Below, one piece after another: positions 53,965 to 64,000 of a stretch of DNA of 64,000 nucleotides; position 1 is the first letter of the stretch; each line of letters starts with the position of its first letter. The notes beneath the pieces were generated by a model. It made no database searches. It worked only from the letters and a program-made list of their open reading frames with translations, and was not told the origin of the DNA. Source of the DNA: Eurosta solidaginis (taxonomy: Eukaryota; Arthropoda; Insecta; Diptera; Tephritidae). The DNA lies in contig NC_090319.1 of the NCBI RefSeq assembly GCF_040869045.1, positions 306,206,998-306,270,997 of the forward strand, in the 5' to 3' direction. The translations under genes were made by a program, and so were the position numbers.

Positions 53965-54715
53965 ATTATACCGACCTGTACTTGTACACAGGGTATTATA
54001 ACTTTGATTGGATAACGGCTGGTTGTACAGGTATAAAGGAATCGAGATAGATATAGACTTTCATATATCAAAATCATCAGTATCGAAAAAAATTTTATTG
54101 AGCCATGTCCGTCCGTCCATCCGTCTGTCCGTTAACATGATAACTTGAGTAAATATTGAGATATCTTCACCAAGTTTGGTACACGAGCTTATCTGGACCC
54201 AGAATAGATTGGTATTTAAACTGAGCGAAATCGGATGATAACTACCCCACTTTTTATATATATAACATTTTGGAAAACAAAAAACCTGATTATTTAGTAA
54301 ATAATACACCTAGAATGTTGAAATTTGACATGTGGACTGACATTGAGACTCTTGAAAAAATTTTTAAAAAGGGGCGTGCTACCGCCCACTTGTTATAAAA
54401 TCCATTTTACAAATATTATTAATCATAAATCAAAAATCGTTAAACCTATCGTAACAAAATTCAGCAGAGAGGTTGCATTTACTATAGGGAATGCTTTGAA
54501 CAAAAATTAACGAAATCGGTTAAGGACCACGCCTACTTTTATATAAAAGATTTTTAAAAGGGTCGTGGACGAATAAAATAAGCTATATCTTTGCAAAAAA
54601 GAGCTTTAAATCAATGGTATTTCATTTCCCAAGTGGATTTATAACAATAAATAGGAAAAACTTCAAATTTAAAAAAATGGGTGTAGCACCGCCCCTTTTA
54701 TGACTAAGCAATTTG
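53965..54715 (+). repeat. Repeat family R, left part of an interrupted copy
   Basis: Colinear with 17800-18535 up to ATGACTAAGCAATTT, then broken. Sequence like the missing right end (TTTCGGGAACCATAACTCGAT to GTTCGGTTTCACTCGAACTTAGA) appears at 58755-58910. Intervening DNA is a gypsy relic and another repeat. Confidence 0.65.
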
Positions 54716-54792
54716 TAGGGCTCTTATTATTTTATTTAACCTTGTGTTTAAGTTACTTTGAACTTTGTAATTTTAATATGTTTTATCAATAT

Positions 54793-56906
54793 TGTAACGA
54801 ATTTTGGGAAATTCCGCTTATTTCATATCTTCTGCTAACTGCAAAGTTCTTTCCCAATACGATGATGTCGTCTAGGTACACTAAGCATGTTTTCCAATGT
54901 AGTCCTTTCAGTACCTGATCCATGAGTCTCTCAAAAGTAGCTGGTACATTACATAATCCAAAGGACATTACTCTAAACTACCAAAGACAATCTCCGACAC
55001 TGATGGCTGTTTTCTACTTGTCTTCCTCCTTCACTTCCACTTGCCAGCAGCCACTTTTTAAGTCCAGTGTGGAAAACTAGTTTGTAACAGATAGCGAGTC
55101 CAGAGTGTCGTCAATTTTTGGCAATGGGTAGCTACCCTTTTTCGTGACGTCGTTCAACTTGCGGTAGTCCACGCAAACCCTTATTTTTCCATCCTTCTTC
55201 TTTACAAGTACTACCGGTGGGCTCCATGGACTAGCTGATGGTTCGATTACGCCGATATCGCTCATTTCTTGTATGATTTGACTCACAACTTCCCGCTTCG
55301 CCAGGGGAACACTACGTAGACCTTGGCGGATCGACCTCTCATCCCCAGTGTCAATTTGATGTTTCACAACGTTGGTGCGGCCTGGTTTGGAGCCACCTTG
55401 GTCAAATATGTTCGCGTACTTTAGGAGCAGTTGTTTTGCCTTACTATGATAGTCTTCCTCTAGCCCCTCCGTCCATGCCGTGATGTCATTTGAAAGATCA
55501 GTATTACTAGTTGAAACGTGTTCCTGGAGCTGTTCACAGTTAATAACTACTTCAGCCTCTTGGCTTCCCAATATAGCTCTTTTTGTCAGTTTGAGTGGTG
55601 ACTTGAACTCATTGAGTACTCTTACCGGAATACGTCCATCCTGTTTTGTCATAGCCAGGGTTTTTCCTACAAGTACGTTCCATCAACCTTTGCCCAGATA
55701 TCTGCTTCTGAGTTTGGTGGTATTTGCTGACTCTCTTCCACCAGCACTCGTTTACTGCTGTAGTCTCTCTCTTAGCCGAAATTAAGTGGCACATCCATGT
55801 TCTTATATCGCACCGTCTTGCTTTGCATATCGATCTTGATGCCTTGGTCGATTAAGAAGTCCACTCCAATTATGATTTCATCAACAATCTCTGCCACTAT
55901 AAAATTGTGTAGTACTGTGACATTCCCAATTGCTACTTCACATGCTACTTCTCGAATTACCTGGGTGTTCTCTCCCGCGGCTGTATGTAATCTTGCTCCA
56001 AGCGATGGTCTTATCTTTTTGTTGACTATATCTGACCGAATGATAGGATGAGATGCACCCGTATCTACAGTCAGTAAACAGTAAACATGTCCTCCGACAG
56101 TAAGATTGCTTGACCTTCTTCCAATTTGCGAGATAGAGATTATGGGGCATTCAGTTGCGGGAGCCAGCTGTCGCCCTTTGCGGCTGACTCGATTTAGTTT
56201 AACGATTGAGTAGATTTGGAGATTTGCTCATCTCCTTCAGCTCTGTTTACGGCTACCCACATTGTTGGAACTATTCGGGTTGGAACTGCAATAACGTGTA
56301 ACGTGCCCTGGCTTTCCACACTTAAATCATTTGACAGCACCATCGTTTTTCTGCTGCGTTTCTTTTAATGCTTCCAAAATTGTGTCTACCCATTCTGGCC
56401 TTTCCGCTTCCACGCGATGAGCTTTGTATGCGGGCTTACTCAAAAGTGAGGCAGTTTCCTGACTTAGTGCATGGGATACAGTTTCTGCAAATGTTGGCTT
56501 TGGGCTTGCGTATGTAGCTCGCCTCGTTTCGACGTCCCGTATGCCATTTATAAAACTCTGAATCTTTAACCTTTAGTGTATTCCACGGGTGCGTCCGCAT
56601 TTGTAAGATGAGCCAATATTTCAATGTCCGAAGCAAACTCCTGCAAAGTCTCGTTAGATTTTTGGTAGCGGTTTTGCAATTCTATTTGGTAGATTTGTTT
56701 CCTGTGTTCGCTTCCGTAACGTCGTTCTACAGCAGCCATCAATGCTTCATAGTTGTTCCGCTTTCCTTCGGGAATCGTCTGTAAGATTTCGGCTGCTGGC
56801 CCCTTCAATGCTACGAATAGAGCTGCAACTTTATCTTCAGCATTCCAGTTCACTGTTGCGGTCTTCTCAAACTGAAGCTCAAACACCTGGTCATTATGAT
56901 TCAATT
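54793..56906 (-). mobile_element. Ty3/gypsy relic related to the 40621-46912 element
   Basis: A 50-bp LTR stub (TGTAACGAATTT..CTTCTGCTAA) joins directly to RT. The minus-strand frames are: 56904-56566 and 56636-56436, gag; 56150-55800, decayed protease; 55652-55077, linker and RT fingers ([18 protein letters not shown]); 54968-54840, RT palm with YLDD. RNase H and integrase are absent. Many stops. It retains the RT region that the larger gypsy element lost. Confidence 0.85.
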
Positions 56907-56952
56907 TTTACATCAAGAAGATATAATCTACGTGAATATTCATATTAATAAA

Positions 56953-58750
56953 AAACAAGTAAGGAAGGCTAAGTTCAGGTGTAACCGAACATTACATACT
57001 CAGCTGAGAGCTTTGGAGACAAAATAAGGGAAAATCACCATTTAGCAAAATGAACCTAGGGTAACCCTGGAATGTGTTTGTATGACATGGGTTTCAAATG
57101 GAAGGTATTAAAGAGTATTTTAGAAGGGAGTGGGCCATAGTTCTATAGGTGAACGCCATTTCGGGATATCGCCTATTGACTCTAGAATGTGTTTGTACGA
57201 TATGGATATCAAATGAAAGGTGTTAATGAGTATTTTAAAAGAGAGTGGCCCTTAGTTCTATAGGTGGACGCCTTTTCGAAATATTGCCATAAAGGTGTAC
57301 CAGGGGTGACTCTATAATGTGTTTGTACGATGTGGGTATCAAATGAAAGGTATTAATGAGGGTTTTAAAAGGGAGTGGCCTTTAGTTGTATATGTGAAGG
57401 CGTTTTCGAGATATCGATCAAAATGTGGATCAGGGTGACCCAGAACTTCATCTGTCGGGTACCGCTAATTTATTTATATATGTATGTTATACCACGAACA
57501 GTATTCCTGCCAAGATTCCAAGGGCTTTTGATTTCGTCCTGCAGAACTTTTTCATTTTCTTCTACTTAATATGGTAGGTGCCAAAGTTTTTTCTAAAGTT
57601 GTATTTTGCGTCAATAAACCAATCCAATTACCATACTTCATCTCTTTTCATATTTGGTACAGATTATGGCATTTTTTTCATTTTTCGTAATTTTCGATAT
57701 CGAAAAAGTAGGCGTGGTCATAGTCGTATTTCGGCTATTTTTTATACCAAGATAAAGTGAGTTCAGGTAAGTACGTGAACTAAGTTTAGTAAAGATATAT
57801 CGATTTTCGTTCAAGTTATCGTGTTAACGGCCGAGCGGAAGGACAGACGGTCGACTGTGTATAAAAACTGGGCGTGGCTTTAACCGCTTTCGCCCATTTT
57901 CACAGAAAACAGTTATCGTCATAGAATCTCTGCACCTACCGAATTTCACAAATTTTGGTAAATTTTTGATCGACTTATGGCCTTAAAACTATTCTAGACG
58001 AATTAAATGAAAAAGGGCAAAGCCACGCCCATTTTGAAATTTTTCTTTTATTTTTGTATTTTGTTTCACCATATCATTACTGGAGTTGAATGTTGACATA
58101 ATTTACTTATTTACTGTAAAGATATTAAATTCTTTGTTAAAATTTGACTTAAAAAATTTTTTTTTTTAAGTGGGCGTGTTCGTCATCCGATTTTGCTAAT
58201 TTTTATTTAGCACACATATAGTAATAGGAGTAACGCGCCTGCCAAACTTCATCATGATATCTTCAACCACTGCGAAATTACAGCTTGCAAAACTTTTAAA
58301 TTACGTTCTTTTAAAAGTGGGCGGTGCCACGCCCATTGTCCAAAATTTTACTAATTTTCTATTTTGCATCATAAGGTCAACGCACTTACCAAGTTTCATC
58401 GCTTTATCCGTCTTTGGTAATGAATTATCGCACTTTTTCGGTTTTTCGAAATTTTCGATATCGAAAAAGTGGGCGTGGTTTTAGTCCGATTTCGTTCATT
58501 TTAAATAGCCCAGGAACCTACATACCAAATTTCATCAAGATAGCTCAAAATTTACTCAAGTTATCGTGTTTACGGACGGACGGACAGACGGACGGACATG
58601 TCTAAATGAATTTCTTTTTTCGCCCAGATCATTTTGATATATAGAAGTCTATATCTATCTCGATTAGTTTATGACGTTACGGATTACCGTTATGCGAACA
58701 AAGTTAATATACTCTGTGAGCTCTGCTCAGATGAGTATAATAATAAAGCA
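56953..58750. repeat. Dispersed repeat family R-like element
   Basis: Starts AAGTAAGGAAGGCTAAGTTC and AACCGAACATTACATACTCAGCTGAGAG, which is the inverse of the family R end at 58856-58910. The interior has tandem-like GGGTATCAAATGAAAGGT units (57080-57360) and GGGCGTGG blocks. It ends near CTCTGTGAGCTCTGCTCAGATGAGTATA. Non-coding. Confidence 0.6.
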
Positions 58751-58754
58751 TACT

Positions 58755-58910
58755 ACACAATTTTCTCTTTTTCGGGAACCATAACTCGATATTATTGCGC
58801 AGCCTTGTAACACTATTAAGCACACAAAACAAACAACAACAGCATTTAAAGTTTACAGCTGGGTATGTAATGTTCGGTTTCACTCGAACTTAGACTTCCT
58901 TACTTGTTTT
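58755..58910 (+). repeat. Repeat family R, right end
   Basis: TTTCGGGAACCATAACTCG to GTTCGGTTTCACTCGAACTTAGA matches the ends of the 17785-18750 copy. Likely the detached right part of the copy at 53965-54715. Confidence 0.55.
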
Positions 58911-58930
58911 TATTTTAAATTTTGTAATAA

Positions 58931-59107
58931 TGCCCGGTTTTTCAGTGCGAGTTTAAACTACAGTTAAAGTTGACTAGAGTTTAACCCTGCCACTTTGGTC
59001 GCTTAAGTGGAGATGAGCAGCAATATTTCATGTTAACGAACAAACTGGTAAGGTTAAACTCTAGTCAACTTTAACTGAAGTTTAAACTTGCGCTGAAAAA
59101 CCAGGCA
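58931..59107. mobile_element. MITE with about 55-bp inverted repeats and TAA duplication
   Basis: 177 bp. The left end TGCCCGGTTTTTCAG and the right end CTGAAAAACCAGGCA are inverses; the inner arms contain GTTAAAGTTGACTAGAGTTTAACC. TAA flanks both sides (58928-58930 and 59108-59110), suggesting PIF/Harbinger. Confidence 0.85.
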
Positions 59108-59559
59108 TAAATGTTGTGTAGAAGTAGTCACGCTGTTAATTTTCATTTGACTGTTTTGTAGCTCCGTTATATCATACGACTAGGATAATAGATTTAAGGT
59201 AATTAGTTCTAATACATATGTATTTATATTGAATTTATTTAACAATATGATTAAATGGCAGCATTTTGTTTAATTGTAAAATTTGTATGTATTTAAAATT
59301 GTTAATTAATGTGGAAATTAAATGTACACTACTGTACATGTAGTGTAAGAATAGTCTCTCCGTTAATTTTATTTTACCGTTTTGTAGCTGCGTTATATCA
59401 TACGAGCATGATAATAGATTTTAGGTTAATTTAGTTTATATACATACATATATTTATTAAGAATTTATTTTACATTTTTAAGGAAATATTATGTGTTTAT
59501 TTTTAAATAAATGAATGTATCACATTCACATTATCACGATTTTTATTTTTTTTTGTGTT

Positions 59560-59794
59560 TTTTTTTTTGATAAACGAAATTCGATAAAACATAATTTTTA
59601 AATTACACACAACACTTTTTCTTGACAAAACACATTATACTACATTAAAACGAATATGTAGTAAGTGAATTGTGAATTGCCGAACTGATTGTGTCTCAAT
59701 AAAATAAAACACAAAATTTGGTCCTTTTTCTTGAGATTTGGGCCTTTTTTCGATGAATTTTGGTCCCAAATGAAAACATGGTGTGGCAACCGTG
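59560..59794 (-). mobile_element. hAT family H, opposite end
   Basis: Ends TGGCAACCGTG at 59794. Inverted, it matches the left end of the 13274-14208 element through CATTT.GGACCAAAATT.ATCGAAAAAAGG and TTCGG.AA. Followed by TTCCGTAT, compared with CTCCGTAT before 31106. Confidence 0.75.
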
Positions 59795-59802
59795 TTCCGT
59801 AT

Positions 59803-60146
59803 ATCTCTATTTATCTGTCTTCGTCTAACTCTATCTCTTTCTCAGCTTATTTGCCCTTTCCTCTTTTCTTTTCTTTCTAGTTCTTATTATTCTCCTCCAA
59901 CTGTTATTCCCAGTTCCAGTCCCAGGGGGCTGTATGCATTTTTGAATGCTGTTTCACAAAAAAATATGAACAAAAATGTTATTTAAAAAAAGTTAAGGGG
60001 TGGACCACCCTTACCATTTTATGGTATGAAAAATAGATAAAATCCAATTCTATACCTACTCAATATGCTCACGAGATTCGGTCGAGCTGTTTAGAAGAAG
60101 ATCAACCACAAACACTGTGACACGAAAATTGTATATATAAGACAGA
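59803..60146. other. Pyrimidine-rich spacer, no gene seen
   Basis: No coding signal. It continues the composition seen at 31050-31105. Confidence 0.4.
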
Positions 60147-60151
60147 CGTCG

Positions 60152-61104
60152 CACGGTGGGGTATTTGATCAATTTAGTTGGCTAAAACTCGATTTTTCAA
60201 AATATTCCAATTTTTTTAAATACTCTCCCTGGCGTTCCTAGATGTCCACTGAATAATATACATACCCCAAAACCCATCTGCAACGTCAACGGAGCTAACC
60301 GCGCACATCTAAAGTTGTATAAAAATTGTGTGCAGTTCGATGTATTTTTGGATTAAAAAGTAATATACAGTTCTAACCTAAATACTTGTTCACTTGTTTA
60401 GCCTTAATCAAATCTAGGACCTTAATCTTTTAGGACAGGTAAATGTGTTTTTAATTCATATATTAGATGTTTTATACCGCATGCTTTAACTGAGTTATTC
60501 TACTTGTATTGTATTGCATTGTATATCTTGGTTTCATGGCATATCATGTCAGGTGTTTTTTGGCAATACAGTAGCTTATGTTTGTTTCAAAGTTTAATAA
60601 GAAAATGGGCTGCGCATACCCGCGATTTTTTGAGTGGTGATCAATTTTGTAAGAGAATGACACCCCCATCGGCAAAAGGTGGCATCCTTGTGAAAACATC
60701 CTCAGTGGCAACACCTAGGGGAAAAGTCTTAAAATTTAATACTATATCGATGTACCAAATTTGATTCAAATCGGTCAAGCCGTTCCCGAGATGGTAGTGG
60801 ATATACAAAGAAATGTAAAAAAGGAGGTGAGGTGGCAACCCTACTCAAAAGTGCCAATAGAAATGCGGAGTAAAATACCTTTCGTTTGATACCCATATTG
60901 ACATACATATCTTTTGTAATGCCAAAAAATGACCCCGAGCCCCTCCGAAACCGGGGGCTCCATCCAAGTAATTTTGCGCGGAACACCGTGAATTTATTGT
61001 AAAAAATTTCCTTTCATAATAATGAAGTGAGACAACCACTTTTTTAACAGAAATAACTGCTCTTTTAGTTTTGGCCAGCTAGATTGATCAAATACCCCAC
61101 CGTG
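60152..61104. mobile_element. Transib-like non-autonomous element
   Basis: 953 bp. Inverted ends CACGGTGGGGTATTTGATCAAT (60152) and its inverse ending at 61104, about 40 bp with few mismatches. 5-bp GC-rich target duplication CGTCG (60147-60151 and 61105-61109). The CAC..TG start and CGNCG-type target fit Transib, the family related to RAG1. At both ends a (C/T)(T/C)AAAACT motif follows a 23-bp spacer after the heptamer. There is no transposase. The interior includes an inverted unit of the 28250-28805 repeat. Confidence 0.75.
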
Positions 61105-61126
61105 CGTCGGCAAATAGTGGCACAAT

Positions 61127-62355
61127 CAGTGCACTGACTTTTAATAAGAGAAGGTAGATGAAAAATTAAAGTAGTGGTAGAAGTTGGTAGATTTTTTTTT
61201 CCAAGAAAACAATAGCTACACTTTATATTTGTACAAAACAATTCATATTTTATTGTAAAACAAACATTTCACGGAAATAGCACTTTAAAAAACATGTAAA
61301 CAAAACAAAAAAATTAATGTAAATTTGTTTATATATAGCTTATGCCTATATGATACTTGCTTTTTTTCTGTATTTTGAGCTTGAAATACTGAGGCAAATT
61401 TACCGATACGTCTCATTACAACAACAATTTTCCAATGTACCAGTATTTTTCTACCACAAAATAACCGACTTTGGCATTTTATCGTTTACTTCAAACTTTT
61501 TTTATTTTCATTCAAAATTATTCATAAAAAAACTGATGAAAATAGCGCAGGAAAATATTTGCGAGCTCATTTATTACATTTATTTCATAAACAAATTTAT
61601 TTCTCGTTTGAATTTGTGCACAAATTTTTCAAAATAAAATCCGAATTTTCAACAAAAAAAAAAAAAAAAAAAAATTGTCAGAAAAAACAAAAGAAAAATG
61701 TAGCGAGTGCCACATGTGTGTTATTAAATACAAGGAACAAAATCACCATCTAAAAATTTAAATTTTTTTTAAAATCGTTTTAATTCAATTGGAGGCTGGA
61801 ATAAAGTCCGTCCGATACAATACTTCTTTTATTGATATTTGATTGGAAATGTGTGAAATTGTTTATCCATTACGCTTGGCGGTTTTTATGTCCTTCATTA
61901 TAGAGAACGGCCTTTCTGCGGCCGCATAACTTTGAGGTAATATTGCTAAGGAGCACATTTATTCACTCAAAATTTCAAACAAATTTTCTTCTAGAAGACT
62001 CTTTTCAGTTCCCAATTTTATCCATACTTTAAGAATATCGTCCGAAAATATTTTTTTCTTTATCATATAACATCAATGATCGCCATTCGTTGTTAAGAAT
62101 TTCCATGGAAGACTTGTGAAATGGAAAAGCTTTAAGTAAGGGAACAATCGTTGTCATTTGACTAGATTGAATATTTTTTGCATCAAAATATTCCAAAAGG
62201 TGTAATTTTTCTTCTTCGAAATTGGATCGTTTCTTGATTTCCTTACAAAGGCAAATGTTGGTAGATTTTTTGGCTTGGTGGTAGAAGTGGTAGAAAATGA
62301 AAATGGGATAAAAAGTTGGTAGATCTACCAATAAAGTGGTAAAGTCCGTGCACTG
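61127..62355 (-). mobile_element. hAT-3 element with transposase relic
   Basis: Inverted ends CAGTGCACTGACTTT and AAAGTCCGTGCACTG, with a perfect 8-bp target duplication GGCACAAT (61119-61126 and 62356-62363). 1229 bp. GGTAGAT words cluster near both ends. An A21-type run lies near 61652. Confidence 0.9.
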
Positions 62356-62376
62356 GGCACAATTGTGCACACTCAA
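61850..62376 (-). pseudogene. hAT-3 transposase C-terminal relic
   Basis: The frame 62376-62029 carries TTIVPLLKAFPFHKS and ILNNEWRSLML, matching the helices of the hAT-2 remnant. After a frame break, the dimerisation words AAAERPFSIMKDIKTAKRN follow to about 61870. Several stops. The open frame's first codons lie outside the element. Confidence 0.75.
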
Positions 62377-62419
62377 TTGACACGTATTCTTATTCTCTTT
62401 AGCTTAGTAGTGGCTGAGC

Positions 62420-63059
62420 CAAAGATGACTTGATACGAAACTCTCTCATTTTTTGCGCTCTCACGAGGGATTTATCTCAAATTTGAGCTGGCAACAATCA
62501 CAGATAAATCCCTTGCGCCAGCTGAAGCGGGTGCCAGAAGAAAAAATGTCCCAGCTAAAATGAAAAACGGGCCAAAAATTTCGTTAAACTTTAGTTTGAC
62601 CTACAACTGTAGAAAAGCGTTCAAAAATTATGGGAAAAAGGATAAAAAATACTTGTTTAAGTATGAATTGAATGTTATATATATATTGAATGATGTTAAC
62701 TATTATATCATAGGTCGGATTTACTGAAATTTCAAAAGAATATATGGTTTTCACTGTGAGTTAAATGCGTTACAATATTTGACTAATTACTTTAATCAAA
62801 ATGTAAATTTTACTTAGATTTGTTTATATTTGACTCTAACTAGTCGTATTACTGTGAAATAAGTTTAAAGAAATAAATATTTTGCAACTATCATTTTTTT
62901 TTAATTGTTTGAAACTATAATCGCCGAAATGTATGTCAAAAATCCCCATATTCAGATCTATTAATTTTTGTTTGGAGTGGCATCACTGACAAATGTTATA
63001 AAAAATGTACATTTTGAAAGCGCTCTCTCGAAACAAAGAGTTGCAAATCCATTCATCTA
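62420..63059 (+). mobile_element. Repeat family F, copy 2, with target duplication
   Basis: Flanked by TGGCTGAGC (62411-62419 and 63060-63068). Ends share AAGATGA and TCATCT-type words. 640 bp, non-coding. Superfamily unclear; the duplication size suits hAT or MULE. Confidence 0.55.
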
Positions 63060-63068
63060 TGGCTGAGC

Positions 63069-63866
63069 ATTTGGCGCAGCAACATCGATTGTGTGCGTCG
63101 CTCGCATGTTGACGAATGTTGTTAGCAAGCAACAAGCAAAGATCGTTTGTTATGCGGCAGTTACTCACAAACGTACGTAGAAAAAACGTGTCAACTGACA
63201 CGACCTATCTTATGAGTGAGCAATGTAAACGAAAACTCACCGACGTGCAACGCCCGTACGTACTTAGCCCGGAACGTAGAAATCAAAACAATTTTGATTT
63301 TTTCCGTAAGAACGTGTCAGCTGATCGCTCTCTCACTAGACAGAGTTGCCTAGTAAACTTTTGTGCGCTAATTTTTGACCGTTTGCAGTTTTTGCAAAAA
63401 CACCTAATTAAAGTTTGAAAAATTGTGAAAATAATTCGAAATAATTATGTAAAAGTGCAGATTATAAATATGTAATCTATTTATATTTATTTAATATAAA
63501 TTCCAGCCTTTTACAACATCAAAAATTAAATTGGAAAAAGTTGATGTTTCCATAAGCATGCATGCAAAATGGGCAATGGCAACAGTGCTTATCTGTAAGC
63601 AATACACACACAAATATGTTATGTGCATATACACAGACGCACACATTGATTCCTACGGGCTTGAGAGTTCGGTCAAACGTGCTTCGTACGACAAACGTCC
63701 TTACGTACGGCACACGTCGGTGGGTAACTGCCGCATTAGTTTCTTTCAATGCGCACAAGGAAAAATATTTTATTTTGACCAACCCTTTTGCGCAAATGCA
63801 ATGTATTTTATTGTATAAACCAGGCATGCTTAACCAACGAAACGATATCATTTCGTTACGATAATC
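63069..63866. other. Unassigned stretch, no gene called
   Basis: Open frames at 63116-63418, 63531-63818 and their opposites have no domains. The words CGTACGTA, ACGTACGG and ACGTGTCA recur. It might be an old element. Confidence 0.35.
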
Positions 63867-63913
63867 AACGTTAATAAACGAAACGAAGTCATTTCGTTTC
63901 GTTTATTAACGTT
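63867..63913. repeat. Perfect 21-bp hairpin of AACGAAACGAA repeats
   Basis: Left arm 63867-63887 starts AACGTTAATAAACG. Loop GTCAT. The right arm 63893-63913 is the exact inverse. AACGAAATGA words continue on both sides to the window end, suggesting the start of another palindromic element. Confidence 0.8.
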
Positions 63914-64000
63914 AAGATCGTCAAATTAACGAAATGATTTCGTTTCGTTTTCTGCCATATCAAAACGAACTCAATTCGTTTATGTTAATTATTAATTTCA

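Noticed and set aside
54061..54309. Protein in repeat family R
   Set aside because: It spans the GTCCGTCCGTCC simple repeat and is not conserved in the other copy.
63116..63864. Small host genes at the right end
   Set aside because: Three mutually overlapping frames on both strands with no domain; not separable from chance.

Overview
The window is nuclear DNA from a higher dipteran, most likely a tephritid fruit fly. It carries four fly-type genes with short introns. The surrounding AT-rich DNA is packed with insect transposon families, including a tRNA-headed SINE with an (AAAT)n tail and dispersed repeats with GTCCGTCCGTCC strings that I associate with tephritids. The species cannot be named from sequence alone.

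Host genes occupy only about 5 kb. Atg6/Beclin-1 is on the minus strand (2270-3582, two exons). Mitochondrial phosphatidylserine decarboxylase is on the plus strand (15005-16330). A single-domain rhodanese is on the plus strand (21545-22195, probably with a 60-nt in-frame intron). The first two exons of an acyl-CoA synthetase of the luciferase/4-coumarate-CoA ligase type are on the plus strand (26855-27741); no further exon is visible in the next 36 kb. Atg6 and PISD are functionally linked in that PISD makes phosphatidylethanolamine, the lipid to which Atg8 is conjugated in the autophagy that Atg6 starts. This is known biology, not something the window proves.

Region 1-31 kb is host genes plus small elements. 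It contains an inverted and tandem tRNA-like repeat array (139-1440), a SINE with a 12-bp target-site duplication (4878-5236), a foldback element split by a Jockey-clade LINE (6155-9995), several hAT-type and PIF/Harbinger-type MITEs with exact target duplications, minisatellites, and a two-module repeat with a (CAA)n tail.

Region 31-60 kb is a stack of nested insertions, possibly all inside one hAT element whose two ends lie at 31106 and 59794. Inside it are a CR1-like LINE (itself hit by a MITE and an RTE fragment) and a second hAT (33871-48175, TSD GTCTATGC). That hAT is split by a complete BEL/Pao retrotransposon (33898-40284) and by an LTR-bounded Ty3/gypsy element lacking RT, RNase H and integrase (40621-46912). 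The gypsy element in turn carries a Jockey LINE and a hAT MITE. Further right is a DIRS-type tyrosine-recombinase retrotransposon (49040-53771) with an open recombinase gene but a broken reverse transcriptase, then a gypsy relic and more repeats.

Region 60-64 kb holds a Transib-like element (CACGGTG ends, CGTCG target duplication), a third hAT relic with the C-terminal part of a transposase, and unresolved repeats. The DIRS-type element is the most unusual system in the window, since this class is missing from Drosophila melanogaster.
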